From Solimonas flava DSM 18980 (lineage in GTDB: Bacteria > Pseudomonadota > Gammaproteobacteria > Nevskiales > Nevskiaceae), in the NCBI RefSeq assembly GCF_000426685.1, contig NZ_KE384553.1, positions 1 to 42,540 on the forward strand: a DNA stretch of 42,540 bases, read 5' to 3'. Positions 26,377-33,809 of the stretch are shown piece by piece. The translations under genes were made by a program, and so were the position numbers. The notes under the pieces were generated by a model, which made no database searches, had not been told where the DNA came from, and worked only from the letters and a program-made list of their open reading frames with translations. The first letter of the stretch is position 1, and every line of letters begins with the position of its first letter.

Positions 26377-27026
26377 TAGCGATACAGCCATTCGCCGGCG
26401 CTGCGCAGCAGCACCAGCAGACTGAGCGCGATCAGCACCACGCCCATCGCATGGTCGATGCGGTGCGCATGCCGGCGCAGCGCGCGACGCAGGCCGGCGT
26501 GCGAGAGCAGCAGCGCCAGCGTCGCGAACCAGCCGAAGGTCGCCAGCGGCAGCCAGACCGCCAGCGCCAGTGTCAGCGGCATCGACATCGGCCCGCTGAC
26601 GACGGCGCTGAACAGCGCGACGAAGAACAGCGTCGCCTTCGGGTTCAGCACATTGGTGGCCAGGCCGGTGCCGAAGTTGTGGCGCCAGTCGCCGGGTGCC
26701 GCCGCCCGCAGGTCATCGCCGGTGTCGGCGAGCGGCGGCGCGCGCAGCGCCTTGCGGCCGATCCAGATCAGAAAGCCGGCGCCGGCCAGCGCGATCAGCG
26801 TCAGCGCCCACGGCGCGTGCGCGATCAGCCAGCGCAGGCCGAACAGGCCGTAGGCGACGTGAAAGAGAATGCCGGTGCCGATGCCGGCCGCGGTCCAGAC
26901 GCCGGCGGCGCGGCCGTAGGCGAGCGACTGGCGCGTGACGATCGCGAAGTCCGGCCCGGGGCTGACCACGCCGAGCGCGTGCGCCGCGGCGACGGTGCCG
27001 AACACGGCGAGGCTGCTAGCGAGCAT
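26376..27026 (-). CDS. LysE/RhtB-family amino acid exporter
   Basis: A 216-residue inner-membrane protein of the LysE superfamily with about six hydrophobic helices. The family start signature is visible as GVVSPGPDFAIVTRQSLAYG near residues 18-37, and NVLNPKATLFFVALFSAV near 126 is the second conserved segment. It would export amino acids or derivatives; the substrate is not predictable. Its TAG stop spans the IS630 target: the IS begins with G, so the stop is the same with or without the insertion and the protein is undamaged. Its start overlaps the GNAT gene by 11 nt, suggesting cotranslation. Confidence 0.9.
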   Translation of the reverse strand: MLASSLAVFGTVAAAHALGVVSPGPDFAIVTRQSLAYGRAAGVWTAAGIGTGILFHVAYGLFGLRWLIAHAPWALTLIALAGAGFLIWIGRKALRAPPLADTGDDLRAAAPGDWRHNFGTGLATNVLNPKATLFFVALFSAVVSGPMSMPLTLALAVWLPLATFGWFATLALLLSHAGLRRALRRHAHRIDHAMGVVLIALSLLVLLRSAGEWLYR

Positions 27027-27582
27027 CGGCGCCGGTCTCGCGGTCCCAGCCGGGCCACGGGCCGTCGGCGGCGGCCGGCAGTTCGACGGCGTGGCGTTCC
27101 TCGGCGTAGCGCGTCATGCCGCGCGCCTCGTAGTTGGCGAGCGCGTGCGGGCCGTCGAGCGAGCAGGTGTGGACCCAGACGCGGCGCGCGCCCATCGCCC
27201 AGGCGCGCTCGATGCCGACGCTCAGCAGGTGTCCGCCGAGGCCGGCGCCGGTGAATTCGCGCATCAGCCCGAAGTAGGCGATCTCGACGTCGTCGCCGGC
27301 CTGCTTCTCCAGTTCGATGTAGCCGGCCGGTGTGCCGCGCGCGTACAGCACCCAGGTCTGCACTTCGGGACGGTCGAGCCAGCGCAGCCACTGCGCGTAC
27401 GACCAGCCGAGGCGGTCGCGCCAGTGCCAGTGGCCGCCGACCGCGGTGTAGAGAAAACGGTTCAGCATCGGCAGCGGCTGCTCGGCGCGCAGGATCAGCG
27501 GTTCCGGCTGCGGCACCGCGGCGCGGCGCAGCGCGGCCGGCGTGCGCATTTCCAGATACCAAGTGGTGACGAGCTCCTGCAT
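27016..27582 (-). CDS. GNAT-family N-acetyltransferase
   Basis: A 188-residue acetyl-CoA-dependent acyltransferase. The central GNAT fold shows GYIELEKQAGDDVEIAYFGL near residues 87-106, then the acetyl-CoA loop TGAGLGGHLLSVGIERA (about 111-127) and the C-terminal HALANYEARGM motif near 145. The acceptor substrate is unknown. It overlaps the LysE exporter gene; an acetyltransferase coupled to an exporter could detoxify an amino acid analogue or antibiotic, but that is speculation. Confidence 0.87.
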   Translation of the reverse strand: MQELVTTWYLEMRTPAALRRAAVPQPEPLILRAEQPLPMLNRFLYTAVGGHWHWRDRLGWSYAQWLRWLDRPEVQTWVLYARGTPAGYIELEKQAGDDVEIAYFGLMREFTGAGLGGHLLSVGIERAWAMGARRVWVHTCSLDGPHALANYEARGMTRYAEERHAVELPAAADGPWPGWDRETGADAR

Positions 27583-27654
27583 GGCGGCGGGGCGGCGGGG
27601 CGGAGCCGCGCATGATACGGCGCCGCCGGCGCGGTGGCAGCGAGCGGCGCGGCT

Positions 27655-28440
27655 TCAGGCGAACAGTGCCGCGCCGCGCCGCAGCGCCAGCGCCGCGAGC
27701 CGGTCGAGCCGCTGTGCGGCGAGCGCGAGCAGCCGCTGTTTCAGGCGCGGCGGCAGCGTCGTCGCCTCGGCCCAGCGCTGCAGCAGCCACCAGTCGTGAT
27801 GCAGGCCCAGCGTCGCCTCCAGCGCGGCGAGCGGCGCGGTGTCGGCGAACGCCTGCGGCAGCAGTGCGCCGAGCAGTTCGTACTGATAGCCGAGACGTTT
27901 GAGATGACGCCGCCAGCGGTGCAGGACCTCGGCGCGCGGCGCGGCGGCCGCGGCCGCGAAATCGCGCCGGCAGGCGCTGCGGCTGGCGGCGATGCGCCGG
28001 CGCAGCGTCATCGCCTGCCGCGGCCAGCGAATGCCGGCGAGCGCCGCGCGGCCGTGCTTCAGCGCGTGGCGGGCTTCGGCCTGCGCTTCGGCGGCATCGT
28101 CGATCGCCGGCAGCGCGGCGAGCAGCCGGGCGTGCTCGGCGGCGTTCAGGTGCCGGCCGCGGCGCAGGCGCTGCAGCATCGCCGCCAGCACCTCGCGGTC
28201 GCGCTGCGCGGCGAGACGATGCGCGGCGTGGCGCAGCCGGCGTTCGAGACGGCGCGCCGCCGCGTCGTCGGCGGCCGCGAGCCGGCGCCAGGCGCGCAGG
28301 CGCTTGATGTGCTTGCGCACCGTGTGCGCGTTGCGGTTGCCGCCGCGCCGCAGGGGCTGGCGCGCGCGCTCGAGTTCCGCGGCGGCGGCGGCGCGCAGCT
28401 GGCGGCGGAGCGGACGCTCGACGACATCGATGGCGCACAT
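27655..28440 (-). CDS. CHAD domain protein
   Basis: A 261-residue, Arg- and His-rich alpha-helical protein with the two four-helix halves of a CHAD domain. Typical helices are HTVRKHIKRLRAWRRL near residue 39 and EVLHRWRRHLKRLGYQYELL near 171, with their conserved His, Arg and Lys residues forming the basic channel. CHAD domains bind inorganic polyphosphate and localise to polyphosphate granules; no CYTH triphosphatase domain is fused or adjacent. The start at 28440 is preferred (AGAGGG upstream); 28470 is an in-frame alternative. Confidence 0.85.
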   Translation of the reverse strand: MCAIDVVERPLRRQLRAAAAAELERARQPLRRGGNRNAHTVRKHIKRLRAWRRLAAADDAAARRLERRLRHAAHRLAAQRDREVLAAMLQRLRRGRHLNAAEHARLLAALPAIDDAAEAQAEARHALKHGRAALAGIRWPRQAMTLRRRIAASRSACRRDFAAAAAAPRAEVLHRWRRHLKRLGYQYELLGALLPQAFADTAPLAALEATLGLHHDWWLLQRWAEATTLPPRLKQRLLALAAQRLDRLAALALRRGAALFA

Positions 28441-28804
28441 GAGCCTGGCCCTCTTCACGGCAAGGGCCATGAGCTTAGGGAGGTCCGGCGCCGGCCGGCA
28501 TTGATCTGCGTCGATCCGTCGGTCGCGCCTGCGCGCGGCCGACGCGACGCGCGCGGGACCGGCGCCGGTGAGCGCCGCCGCCGGAAGGAGCGAGGTGCGC
28601 TCCGAACGGCGCCCGCCGGCGCTTCAAACGCTTTCGGCCGCTGCCGCGTCTATCAGGCGGACAAGGAACATGACGATGACGGCAAACCTCAGCACTCTGG
28701 CGGCGGGTCCGGCGGCACTCTGGCAACTCGGCGGCGACGGCGACGGCGCCGGCGGTGCTAGGCTGCCGCGCCACGCCGGGTCGGGCGTGGCCGGGGGGCG
28801 GAAC
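28441..28804. other. 364-bp intergenic region between CHAD and sigma-factor genes
   Basis: This divergent region should hold promoters for both genes. Seen in it: a 12-bp perfect palindrome ACCGGCGCCGGT at 28558-28569, and GTGCTAGGCTG at 28756-28766, whose TAGGCT (28759-28764) could be an extended -10 for the sigma gene. The sigma reading frame is open through its right part, with ATG codons at 28670 and 28676, but that stretch looks like noncoding low-complexity sequence. Nothing else is recognised. Confidence 0.4.
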
Positions 28805-29377
28805 GTGCAGGTCGCGCAGCAGGCGGACGGGGAAGACGATGATGCCGAGGCGGTGCGCCGCGCCGTGCGCGGTGACGCGCGTGCCTTCGAGCGCCTCTAC
28901 CGGCGCCATGTCGCCCGCATCCACGGTCTGTGCCTGCGCCTCGTCGACGGCGACCGCGCCAAGGCCGAGCAGTACACGCAGGACGCCTTCGTGCGCGCCT
29001 GGGAGAAGCTCGCCAGCTTTCGCGGCGACGCGCAGTTCTCGACCTGGATGCATCGTCTGACCGTCAATCTGGTGCTCGGCGAGCATCGTCTGCTGAAGCG
29101 CTGGGTGACGTTCGACGAGGCCGCGGTCGATGCCGACGACGGCAGCGAAGCCGGCGGCGCGATGCTCGGCGAGCATCCGCAGCAGCGGGTCGGCGAACGC
29201 CTCGATCTGGAGCGCGCGCTCGCCCGTCTGCCCAAGGGTGCGCGAACCGTGCTGATGCTGTATGACGTCGAGGGGTACTCGCACGAGGAGATCGCCGCAC
29301 TGAGCGGCATCGCCGTCGGCACCTCGAAGGCGCAGCTGCACCGCGCCCGCAAGCTGATGAAGGAATGGCTGTCATGA
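28805..29377 (+). CDS. ECF-type RNA polymerase sigma factor
   Basis: A sigma-70 family extracytoplasmic-function factor. Region 2 is YTQDAFVRAWEKLASFRG, continuing into FSTWMHRLTVNL; region 4 is LPKGARTVLMLYDVEGYSHE, continuing into EIAALSGIAVGTSKAQLHRA. The GTG start at 28805 gives 190 residues, normal for ECF factors, with a G-rich site six bases upstream and a possible -10 at 28759. ATGs at 28676 (AAGGA at eight bases) or 28670 would give up to 235 residues with a non-conserved N-terminus, so the start is uncertain. The stop overlaps the next ATG (ATGA), coupling it to a membrane protein of anti-sigma type. Confidence 0.88.
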   Translation: MQVAQQADGEDDDAEAVRRAVRGDARAFERLYRRHVARIHGLCLRLVDGDRAKAEQYTQDAFVRAWEKLASFRGDAQFSTWMHRLTVNLVLGEHRLLKRWVTFDEAAVDADDGSEAGGAMLGEHPQQRVGERLDLERALARLPKGARTVLMLYDVEGYSHEEIAALSGIAVGTSKAQLHRARKLMKEWLS

Positions 29378-29841
29378 ATCACCGTCGCGACGACGAGATC
29401 CCGGAAGAGGCCGACGATGTCCTGCGCGCGGCGCTGCGCGGTCTCGATTTCAGCGAGGCGCCGCAGCGCGATCTGTGGTCCGGCATCGAGGCGCGCATCG
29501 CGCCGCGCCGCCGGCTGTCGGCGAACGGCTGGATGGGCCTCGCCGCCGCCGCCTGCGTCACCGCCGTCATCGGTCTGGCGCTGCTGCCGCCGACGCCGAC
29601 GCCGCCCGCCGCCGCGCCGGCGACGCTGGCCTACGGGCCGGCCACCGCAGTGGATCTGCAGGCCGTGCCGGGCAGCCGCGCGCTGGTCAAGGCCAACCTG
29701 CAGCTGTCGCGCAGTTCCGAGCAGCAGATCCGCAAGGCTCTGCAGCAGGACCCCGATTCCGAGTCGCTGCGCCGTCTGCTGACGACGACGCAGAGCCGCA
29801 GCGACGAACTGCGCCGCATGCTCGCGGCGCAATCGACCTGA
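29374..29841 (+). CDS. Single-pass membrane protein, probable anti-sigma factor
   Basis: A 155-residue protein with an acidic cytoplasmic N-terminus (MNHRRDDEIPEEADDVLRAA), one transmembrane segment at about residues 54-73 and a periplasmic part with a Gln/Ser/Arg-rich helix (SSEQQIRKALQQDPDSESLR, near 113-132). No zinc-binding HxxxCxxC motif is present, so it is not a ZAS-type anti-sigma factor. Its translational coupling to the ECF sigma gene and its topology make an anti-sigma role likely, but this is inferred from position. It was not recognised by sequence alone. Confidence 0.65.
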   Translation: MNHRRDDEIPEEADDVLRAALRGLDFSEAPQRDLWSGIEARIAPRRRLSANGWMGLAAAACVTAVIGLALLPPTPTPPAAAPATLAYGPATAVDLQAVPGSRALVKANLQLSRSSEQQIRKALQQDPDSESLRRLLTTTQSRSDELRRMLAAQST

Positions 29842-29858
29842 TTGCACTGGAGTACAGG

Positions 29859-30743
29859 ATGAAGATGCACGTTCCGATGACGCTCGCCGCCGGCCTGCTG
29901 CTGATCGCCGCCGGCCCGGCGCTGGCCCGCGGCGGCAGCCCGATCAACGAGACGCGGGCCCTGGCCGCCGACGGCCAGCTCAGCGTCAACAACATGGCCG
30001 GCACGATCACGGTGCGCGGCTGGGACCGCAGCGAAGTCGCGATCAGCGGCACGCTCGGCGAGGACGCCGAAAAGCTGGAGATCAGCGGCGACGCGAACAA
30101 TCTCAGCATCAACGTGCGCTATCCGGGCGGTACGCGCGGTCACGTCGACCAGACCTATCTCGAACTGCGCGTGCCGGCGCGCGCCGGCCTGCGCCTCGAC
30201 GCGGTCAGCGCCGACATTGCGGTCGGCAGCACCAGCGGGCCGATCGCGGCGCGCAGCGTCAGCGGCGACGTGCAGCTGAACGTCGGCAGCGGCGAGGTCA
30301 ACGCCAGCACCGTCAGCGGCGACCTCACCGTCAAGGCGCCGTCGTTCAAGACCACGCTGAACTCGGTCAGCGGCGATCTGACGGCCAGCGGCGTGCGCGG
30401 CACGCTGAAGGCGGAGACGGTGTCCGGACAGCTGTCGATCGAGGGCGGGGCGTTCCGCGACGTATCGCTGCAGAGCGTGTCCGGCGACATGAGCCTGGAC
30501 CTCTCGCTGGAGGACGCCGCCAAGCTCAGCGCCGAGACGCTGTCCGGCGACATCGACTTGCGCCTGCCGAAGATGCCGAGCGCGCAGCTGACGATGAAGA
30601 CCTTCAGCGGCGACCTGCGCAACGCCTTCGCCGGCGGCGACGAGGGCGGCGATGTGCGCAAGGTGTCGACCACGCTCGGCGGCGGCCGCGGCAGCATCGA
30701 CCTGCATACGTTCAGCGGCGACATCCGCATCGAGCCGCGCTGA
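29859..30743 (+). CDS. DUF4097-type secreted beta-repeat protein
   Basis: A 294-residue exported protein with a signal peptide (MKMHVPMTLAAGLLLIAAGP then ALA, cleavage near residue 23). The body contains about eight short repeats around an S-G-[DQ] core: SVSGDVQ, TVSGDLT, SVSGDLT, TVSGQLS, SVSGDMS, TLSGDID, TFSGDLR and TFSGDIR, spaced about 18-30 residues apart, as expected for a beta-solenoid of the DUF4097 (putative adhesin) family. It is the third gene of the sigma/anti-sigma unit and is followed by a strong terminator, so it may be the output or a regulator of that sigma system. Biochemical function unknown. Confidence 0.85.
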   Translation: MKMHVPMTLAAGLLLIAAGPALARGGSPINETRALAADGQLSVNNMAGTITVRGWDRSEVAISGTLGEDAEKLEISGDANNLSINVRYPGGTRGHVDQTYLELRVPARAGLRLDAVSADIAVGSTSGPIAARSVSGDVQLNVGSGEVNASTVSGDLTVKAPSFKTTLNSVSGDLTASGVRGTLKAETVSGQLSIEGGAFRDVSLQSVSGDMSLDLSLEDAAKLSAETLSGDIDLRLPKMPSAQLTMKTFSGDLRNAFAGGDEGGDVRKVSTTLGGGRGSIDLHTFSGDIRIEPR

Positions 30744-30775
30744 AGCGCCGGCGCACTGCCAATCGCCCGAAAGAA

Positions 30776-30810
30776 AAGGGGCGCGGCCGCAAGGCCGCGC
30801 CCCTTCTTTT
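30776..30810. terminator. Bidirectional intrinsic terminator
   Basis: A 13-bp perfect stem (AAGGGGCGCGGCC pairing with GGCCGCGCCCCTT) closed by a GCAA tetraloop is followed by CTTTT on the plus strand; on the minus strand it is followed by TTCTTT. It ends transcription of both the DUF4097 gene (plus) and the BamE-like gene (minus). Confidence 0.93.
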
Positions 30811-30827
30811 CGTGCCGCCGGATGGCT

Positions 30828-31586
30828 TCAGTAGCCGGCCTCGTTCGGGTCGATCTGCACCTCGAGCACGCGCTGGCCGCTGCTGTAGGCGCTGGTGTTC
30901 GAGAAGATGATGCGGCCCTGGCCCTTGTAGTGGGCGATCGTGCGGTAGGCGTCGCCGCCCTTGAAGTTGAACGGGATCCAGGCCTTGCCGGTGACGTGCG
31001 CGTTGGTCGAAGTCGGCTGGCCGGCGATCGCGTAGGCCTGCTGCATCGACATGTCGGGCTTGACCTCGGTGATCGGCTTGTAGGCACCGTCGGCCGCGGC
31101 CGGCGCCGGGGCGGACGGCGCGGCGACCGCCGCCGTGCGCTTGCCGGCCGGAGCCGAAGCCGCCGCCGTCGATGCCGCCATGCCGAGCGCGTACTGCTCG
31201 CCGTCGGCGCCGCCGAGGCCGGCGGCGGCATTGCCGCAGTACTTGCGCGTCTTCTTGTGCGCCTGCGGGTTGTCGCCGACCTGCTTGAGCGCCGCGTAGT
31301 AGCGCTTGTTGCCGGTCGCGGCGAGTGCCTTGCAGCTCCACGACAGCGCGTCGACGTAGGTATTGGCGGACTGCGTCTGGTTCTGCAGCAGCGCCTCGGC
31401 GAGTGCGTCGGTGACGACCGGCGAGGCGGTGCCGGAGGCTTCGATGTTCTGTGCGGCGGCGCGGATCGCGGCCGGCGAGCCGGAGCGGATCTGGTCGAGG
31501 TTGTACTGGTCGCCGGCGCTGAGCTCGGCGTGCGCGGCGCCGGCGGTCAGCAGGCCGGCGGCGAGCGTGATGCGTAGGTGTTTCAT
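30828..31586 (-). CDS. Secreted protein with BamE/SmpA-like C-terminal domain
   Basis: A 252-residue exported protein. The signal peptide MKHLRITLAAGLLTAGAAHA ends at residue 20; there is no lipobox Cys, unlike true BamE. An alpha-helical N-terminal part with two cysteines (WSCKALAATG and RKYCGNA) is joined by an Ala/Pro-rich linker (about 150-168) to a C-terminal domain with KPDMSMQQAYAIAGQPTS near 177, WIPFNFKGGDAYRTIAHYKG near 202 and IIFSNTSAY, resembling the SmpA/OmlA fold. A role in the envelope is likely; membership in the Bam complex is not claimed. The start at 31586 has AGGGAAG upstream; the longer frame lacks a signal sequence. Confidence 0.7.
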   Translation of the reverse strand: MKHLRITLAAGLLTAGAAHAELSAGDQYNLDQIRSGSPAAIRAAAQNIEASGTASPVVTDALAEALLQNQTQSANTYVDALSWSCKALAATGNKRYYAALKQVGDNPQAHKKTRKYCGNAAAGLGGADGEQYALGMAASTAAASAPAGKRTAAVAAPSAPAPAAADGAYKPITEVKPDMSMQQAYAIAGQPTSTNAHVTGKAWIPFNFKGGDAYRTIAHYKGQGRIIFSNTSAYSSGQRVLEVQIDPNEAGY

Positions 31587-31750
31587 CGGACTTCCCTGGT
31601 TTTGGTGAACCGGGAGTCCCGAAGCCGTGATGCCCGCTCCCGGCGGAGCGCGCAGTGTAGGAAGGGCGTCCGCCGTGCTTGTGACATTTGCTTCACCACG
31701 GCGTGCGCCGCTGTGCGCTGGTTCGCGCTCGCCGCGCCAGAGCACCGCCT

Positions 31751-31782
31751 CGCCCCGCCACGCGCCGTCACGTGGCGGGGCG
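31751..31782 (-). terminator. Strong hairpin after purH
   Basis: CGCCCCGCCACG and CGTGGCGGGGCG form a perfect 12-bp stem with an 8-nt loop, beginning six bases after the purH stop. There is no T-run, so it may stabilise the mRNA 3' end or act with Rho. Confidence 0.55.
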
Positions 31783-31787
31783 TGCGA

Positions 31788-33365
31788 TCAGTGCCGGAAG
31801 TGGCGGATGCCGGTGAAGACCATCGCCATGCCGGCTTCGTCGGCGGCGGCGATCACTTCGGCGTCGCGCATCGAGCCGCCCGGCTGGATCACGGCGGTGA
31901 TGCCGGCGCGCGCGGCGGCGTCGATGCCGTCGCGGAACGGGAAGAACGCGTCGGACGCCATCACCGAGCCCGGCACTTCGAGCTTCTCGTCGGCGGCCTT
32001 GATGCCGGCGATCTTGGCCGAGTAGACGCGGCTCATCTGGCCGGCGCCGACGCCGATCGTCATGCGCTCGCGGGCGTAGACGATGGCGTTCGACTTCACG
32101 AACTTGGCGACCTTGTACGCGAAGATCAGATCGTGCAGCTCGGCCTCGGTCGGCTCGCGCTTGCTCACGACCTTGAGCTGGCCGAGCGTGACGATCAGAT
32201 CGTCGCGATCCTGCACCAGCAGGCCGCCGGACACGCGCTTGTAGTCGAGCGCCGGCGCGCGCTGCGCCGGGAACTCGCCGCATTCGAGCAGGCGCACGTT
32301 CTGCTTGGCGGCGACCGCCTGCCTGGCGGCCTCGCTGACGCGCGGCGCGACGATGACCTCGACGAACTGGCGCTCGACGATCAGCTTCGCGGTCTCGCCG
32401 TCGAGCTCGCGGTTGAAGGCGATGATGCCGCCGAAGGCCGAGGTCGGATCGGTACGGAAGGCGCGCTCGTAGGCCTCGCGGATGCCGGACTCGTTGACGG
32501 CGACGCCGCAGGGATTGGCGTGCTTGACGATCACGCAGGCCGGCTTGGTGAAGCTCTTCACGCATTCGAGCGCGGCGTCGGCGTCGGCGATGTTGTTGTA
32601 GCTGAGTTCCTTGCCCTGCAGCTGACGGGCGGCGCTGATCGTGCCGGACTCGGCGTTGCGCTCGCGGTAGAAGGCCGCGCGCTGGTGCGGATTCTCGCCG
32701 TAGCGCATGTCCTGCAGCTTGTCGAACTGCAGGCCGAATACCGGCGGGAACGCATCGCGCGCGCCGTCGTCGTGCAGGCTCGACAGATAAGCCGACACCG
32801 CGCCGTCGTAGCGCGCGGTCAGCGCGTAGGTCTTGACCGCGAGGCGGTAGCGCGTCGCCAGCGTGGTGCCGCCGGCGTCGATTTCGGCGAGCACCGCGGC
32901 ATAGTCGGCCGGATCGGTCAGTACCGCGACCCAGGCGTGGTTCTTCGCCGCCGCGCGCAGCATCGCCGGGCCGCCGATGTCGATGTTCTCGATGGCGTCC
33001 TCGCGCGTGCAGTCCGGCTTGGCGACCGTCGCCTCGAACGGATAGAGGTTGACGACCAGAAGGTCGATCGGCGCGATGCCGTGCTGCGCCATCACCTCGG
33101 CGTCGACGTCGCGGCGGCCGAGCAGGCCGCCGTGGATCTTCGGATGCAGCGTCTTGACGCGGCCGTCCATGATTTCCGGAAAGCCGGTGTGCGCCGACAC
33201 TTCGACGGCGTCGAGACCGGCCTCGCGCAGCAGCTTGTAGGTGCCGCCGGTCGACAGCAGCTCGACGCCGCGCTGTGCAAGTTCGCGCGCGAACTCGACG
33301 ATGCCGGCCTTGTCGGAAACGGAAAGCAGGGCGCGGCGCACCGGCGCGCGGGAGGTGATGGTCAT
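31788..33365 (-). CDS. purH: Bifunctional AICAR formyltransferase/IMP cyclohydrolase
   Basis: Performs the last two steps of IMP synthesis: formylation of AICAR with 10-formyl-tetrahydrofolate and ring closure. The 525-residue protein has the N-terminal cyclohydrolase (MGS-like) domain with [18 protein letters not shown] near residue 13, [13 protein letters not shown] near 38 and [13 protein letters not shown] near 68, and the C-terminal transformylase with the catalytic KHANPCGVA motif near 273. Length is normal for the family. It lies 56 bp after fis, so the two are probably cotranscribed. With guaB and guaA nearby, the window carries much of the IMP-to-GMP branch. Confidence 0.97.
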   Translation of the reverse strand: MTITSRAPVRRALLSVSDKAGIVEFARELAQRGVELLSTGGTYKLLREAGLDAVEVSAHTGFPEIMDGRVKTLHPKIHGGLLGRRDVDAEVMAQHGIAPIDLLVVNLYPFEATVAKPDCTREDAIENIDIGGPAMLRAAAKNHAWVAVLTDPADYAAVLAEIDAGGTTLATRYRLAVKTYALTARYDGAVSAYLSSLHDDGARDAFPPVFGLQFDKLQDMRYGENPHQRAAFYRERNAESGTISAARQLQGKELSYNNIADADAALECVKSFTKPACVIVKHANPCGVAVNESGIREAYERAFRTDPTSAFGGIIAFNRELDGETAKLIVERQFVEVIVAPRVSEAARQAVAAKQNVRLLECGEFPAQRAPALDYKRVSGGLLVQDRDDLIVTLGQLKVVSKREPTEAELHDLIFAYKVAKFVKSNAIVYARERMTIGVGAGQMSRVYSAKIAGIKAADEKLEVPGSVMASDAFFPFRDGIDAAARAGITAVIQPGGSMRDAEVIAAADEAGMAMVFTGIRHFRH

Positions 33366-33421
33366 CGGACGGCTCGTCGGAAGCGGAGTCGGAGTGATGG
33401 CGGCGACTGATCGCAGCGCGA

Positions 33422-33688
33422 TCAGTTCAGCGCGTCAGGCTTGATCTTGTGCTGCTTGAGTTTCTTGCGCAGCGTCGCGCGGTTGAGGCCGAGCATTTCG
33501 GCGGCGCGCGACTGGTTGCCGTGGCAGTAGCGCAGCGTGGCTTTGAGCAGCGGCGGCTCGACCTGATCGAGGAACAGGTCGTACAGGTTCTTCGGCATGT
33601 GGCCGTTCAGCGTTCGGAAGAAGTCGTCCAGGCTGTCGGAGACGGAATGACCGAGCGGCTTGATGTCCGAGGACCGGAGCGAAGACAT
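33422..33688 (-). CDS. fis: DNA-binding protein Fis
   Basis: An 88-residue nucleoid-associated protein and growth-phase regulator. The C-terminal helix-turn-helix is highly conserved: [20 protein letters not shown] followed by [17 protein letters not shown] (about residues 47-83). The N-terminal beta-arm region precedes it. The start at 33688 is chosen because [12 protein letters not shown] is followed by family-like sequence; the longer frame (to 33751) adds a stretch that overlaps the probable promoter. The prmA-fis-purH order differs from the enterobacterial dusB-fis arrangement and matches other gammaproteobacteria. Confidence 0.94.
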   Translation of the reverse strand: MSSLRSSDIKPLGHSVSDSLDDFFRTLNGHMPKNLYDLFLDQVEPPLLKATLRYCHGNQSRAAEMLGLNRATLRKKLKQHKIKPDALN

Positions 33689-33750
33689 GCGTAGATACTC
33701 CAACCCGCGTACGGCTCTGTCGCGGGTCTGACCGGAAAAAGGGGGCGGCA

Positions 33751-33756
33751 ATGATA
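33751..33756 (-). promoter_or_regulatory. Candidate fis promoter -10 with GC-rich discriminator
   Basis: Minus-strand TATCAT is followed by TGCCGCC up to the expected start of transcription near 33744. A GC-rich discriminator is a mark of stringently controlled promoters, and fis is such a gene in E. coli. No clear -35 at the right spacing was found, so this is a tentative call. Confidence 0.4.
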
Positions 33757-33809
33757 CTCTCGCCGCGCCCCCCGCAAAAGCCGGCGGGCGCCGCGCGGTT
33801 CTGGTGAAT

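Noticed and set aside
28670-28804. N-terminal extension of the ECF sigma factor from ATG 28670 or 28676
   Set aside because: The added residues are Gly/Ala-rich and not sigma-like, and a possible -10 lies inside. Kept only as an alternative start.
29859-30743. S-G-D repeats considered as a calcium-binding RTX or CRISPR-like DNA repeat
   Set aside because: The repeats are degenerate at DNA level, lack the GGxGxDxUx nonapeptide and fit DUF4097 beta-solenoid repeats.
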